NCBI GenBank assembly: GCA_037445815.1
Contig: JBBIJV010000170.1
Location: 1-7,927 of the forward strand
Source of the DNA: FEN-1219 sp037445815
Lineage (GTDB): Bacteria; Pseudomonadota; Gammaproteobacteria; Steroidobacterales; Rariloculaceae
Direction of reading: 5' to 3'
DNA length: 7,927 bases
The notes below the pieces were generated by a model that was not told the DNA's origin, searched no databases, and saw only the letters and a program-made list of their open reading frames with translations. Shown in pieces: positions 6,464 to 7,927 of the stretch. Numbering within the stretch: position 1 is the first letter of the stretch; every line of letters begins with the position of its first letter. A program made the translations under genes and the position numbers.

Positions 6464-6476
6464 CGGCGCAACGCCG
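6464..6476. repeat. Short hairpin upstream of mnmG
   Basis: CGGCG (6464-6468) pairs with CGCCG (6472-6476) around CAA. It lies just upstream of the putative -10 box of mnmG, within the 177-bp divergent gap (6317-6493) between the hydrolase operon and mnmG. Apart from this and the -10 candidate nothing else in the gap is recognisable; a minus-strand promoter for the hydrolase must be there but no convincing pair of boxes was found. Confidence 0.25.
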
Positions 6477-6478
6477 CC

Positions 6479-6484
6479 TAGAAT
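6479..6484 (+). promoter_or_regulatory. Candidate -10 box for mnmG
   Basis: TAGAAT matches the sigma-70 -10 consensus TATAAT at five of six positions and ends only 9 nt before the mnmG ATG. Transcription would then begin about 6491-6493, giving an mRNA with almost no 5' leader. No good -35 box is at the right distance (TGCAAC at 17 bp is poor; TTGGTG is 21 bp away). Alternative promoters further upstream are possible. Confidence 0.35.
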
Positions 6485-6493
6485 CACGCCCAA

Positions 6494-7927
6494 ATGCAGT
6501 ACCCGAACCGCTACGGATGCGTCGTCGTCGGCGGCGGCCACGCAGGCACGGAGGCCGCGCTCGCGGCCGCGCGCATGGGCGTGCGGACGCTACTGCTCAC
6601 GCACAATCTCGAGACGCTCGGGCAGATGAGCTGCAATCCCGCGATCGGCGGCATCGGCAAGGGCCACCTCACGAAAGAGATCGACGCGCTCGGCGGCGCG
6701 ATGGCGCGCGCTATCGACCGCGCCGGTATCCACTTCCGGATCCTGAACGCGAGCAAGGGCCCGGCCGTGCGCGCGACCCGTGCGCAGGCCGACCGTGCGC
6801 TCTACAAGCGCGCGATCCGCGAGCTGCTCGACGCGGAGGCCAACCTGACGCTGCTCCAGCAGAACGTCGAGGGCCTCCTGCTCGACGGAGCGCGCGTGCG
6901 CGGCGTCGTGACGCAGTCCGGCATCAAGATCGCGGCCGAGGCCGTGGTGCTGACGGTCGGCACGTTTCTCGACGGCAAGATTCACGTCGGCGAGGTGAGC
7001 TACGCGGGTGGCCGCGCCGGCGACCCGGCGTCGGTGGGTCTCGCGCACACGCTGCGCGGTCTGGGACTCGCAGTAGGCCGGCTGAAGACCGGCACGCCGC
7101 CGCGCATCGATGGCCGGACGATCGACTACACGAACCTTGCCGAGCAGCCCGGCGACACGCCGACGCCGGTGTTCTCGTTCTTGGGTATCCGCTCGGAGCA
7201 TCCGCGGCAGGTGAGCTGCCACATCACGCACACGACGGAGCGCACGCACGACATCATCCGCGGCGCGCTCGGCCGCTCGCCGCTCTTCTCGGGCGCGATC
7301 GAAGGTGTGGGTCCGCGCTACTGCCCGTCGATCGAGGACAAGGTCGTGCGGTTCGCGGACCGCACGCGGCATCAGATCTTCATCGAGCCCGAAGGCCTTT
7401 CGACATTCGAGGTTTATCCGAACGGCATCTCGACGTCGCTGCCGTTCGACGTTCAGCTCGAGCTCGTTCGCTCGATCCCGGGCTTCGAGAGCGCGCACGT
7501 CACGCGGCCCGGCTACGCGATCGAGTACGACTTCTTCGACCCGCGCGACCTCACGCCGTCGCTCGAGACGAAGGCGATCGAGAACCTGTTCTTCGCGGGG
7601 CAGATCAACGGTACGACGGGTTACGAAGAAGCCGCCGCGCAAGGCATCGTCGCCGGCATCAACGCGGGCCTTCGCGCGCAACTGCGCGAGCCTTGGTATC
7701 CGCGCCGCGAGGACGCCTACATCGGCGTGCTCATCGACGATCTCGTCACGCGCGGCGCGACGGAGCCGTACCGCATGTTCACGAGCCGCGCCGAGTTCCG
7801 GTTGAGCCTGCGCGAGGACAATGCCGATTTGAGGCTCACGCCCGTCGGCCGGGAGCTCGGGCTCGTCCCCGACGAGCGCTGGCGGCAGTTCGAGGCACGG
7901 CGGGCATGGCTCGCGCAAGAGACGGCG
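6494..7927 (+). CDS. mnmG: tRNA uridine-5-carboxymethylaminomethyl modification enzyme MnmG, N-terminal 478 residues (3' end outside window)
   Basis: MnmG (GidA) is the FAD-binding partner of MnmE in modifying U34 of tRNAs that read NNA/NNG codons. The open frame gives 478 of the roughly 630 residues usual for the family and runs off the window end. Seen directly: the FAD-binding GGGHAGTEA (13-21), GQMSCNPAIGGIGKGH (43-58) with Cys47, KGPAVRATRAQADR, GTFLDGKIH, AGGRAGDP, GRLKTGTPPR, GVGPRYCPSIEDK with Cys277 (same number as the conserved Cys in E. coli), YPNGISTSLP, and FAGQINGTTGYEEAAAQG near 366-383. The protein aligns without gaps to E. coli MnmG over long stretches, including the start MQYPNRY versus MFYPDPF, so ATG 6494 is secure. 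No Shine-Dalgarno sequence precedes it. It is transcribed divergently from the hydrolase operon. Confidence 0.98.
   Translation, partial: MQYPNRYGCVVVGGGHAGTEAALAAARMGVRTLLLTHNLETLGQMSCNPAIGGIGKGHLTKEIDALGGAMARAIDRAGIHFRILNASKGPAVRATRAQADRALYKRAIRELLDAEANLTLLQQNVEGLLLDGARVRGVVTQSGIKIAAEAVVLTVGTFLDGKIHVGEVSYAGGRAGDPASVGLAHTLRGLGLAVGRLKTGTPPRIDGRTIDYTNLAEQPGDTPTPVFSFLGIRSEHPRQVSCHITHTTERTHDIIRGALGRSPLFSGAIEGVGPRYCPSIEDKVVRFADRTRHQIFIEPEGLSTFEVYPNGISTSLPFDVQLELVRSIPGFESAHVTRPGYAIEYDFFDPRDLTPSLETKAIENLFFAGQINGTTGYEEAAAQGIVAGINAGLRAQLREPWYPRREDAYIGVLIDDLVTRGATEPYRMFTSRAEFRLSLREDNADLRLTPVGRELGLVPDERWRQFEARRAWLAQETA

Noticed and set aside
6317..6493. Possible DnaA boxes or replication origin near mnmG
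   Set aside because: mnmG is often close to oriC, but no TTATCCACA-like box or AT-rich unwinding region is seen here.
430..6493. Mobile element or defence island between mnmE and mnmG
   Set aside because: No transposase, integrase, terminal inverted repeats, toxin-antitoxin pair or restriction genes were found; only small unknown, regulatory-like and transporter genes are present.
6317..6541. N-terminal extension of the hydrolase to 6541
   Set aside because: It would overlap the mnmG start and bury the signal peptide 75 residues inside the protein; the extension has no protein-like character.
6590..7918. Long open frame (442 codons) on the minus strand opposite mnmG
   Set aside because: The plus strand is unmistakably mnmG; the antisense frame is an Arg/Ala/Asp-rich shadow produced by GC-rich codons, with no family motif.

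Overview
This window is GC-rich (high G/C at third codon positions, many Arg/Ala codons) and looks like the chromosome of a gammaproteobacterium, possibly of the Xanthomonadales/Nevskiales/Steroidobacter type. The MnmG part reads very close to the Escherichia coli protein, and the two ends of the window are the tRNA-modification genes mnmE (3' end) and mnmG (5' part). In many bacteria these genes lie beside rnpA-yidC and rsmG-parA-parB near the replication origin. That location is inferred; I saw no obvious DnaA-box cluster here.

Layout: (1) 1-429, plus strand: last 142 codons of mnmE. (2) 452-1325, minus strand: a broken NAD-dependent epimerase/3-beta-HSD-like gene. It has lost its Rossmann nucleotide-binding segment and also carries a frameshift/stop near 737-746. 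(3) 1564-1845, plus: a small hypothetical ORF whose tail overlaps, in antisense, the end of (4) 1712-2059, minus: a small protein with GIY-YIG-like motifs. (5) 2250-2831, minus: a stand-alone GGDEF-domain protein whose signature is degenerate (DGGAL). (6) 2954-6316, minus: a tight three-gene operon in the order secreted S33/TAP-type alpha/beta hydrolase, NatA-type ABC ATPase, NatB-type ABC permease. (7) 6494-7927, plus: mnmG, cut by the window end after 478 codons.

How the genes fit together: MnmE and MnmG form one enzyme complex that modifies U34 of certain tRNAs, but here they are separated by about 6 kb of mostly opposite-strand accessory genes. The hydrolase-NatA-NatB block is almost certainly one transcription unit (10-nt gap, then a 4-nt ATGA overlap) and suggests an exporter coupled to a periplasmic peptidase/hydrolase. 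The rest of the island is made of small, degenerate or decaying genes. I found no rRNA, tRNA, CRISPR, insertion sequence or phage module. The most notable points are the doubly damaged epimerase, the non-canonical GGDEF protein, the convergent overlapping small genes, and a possible leaderless start for mnmG.
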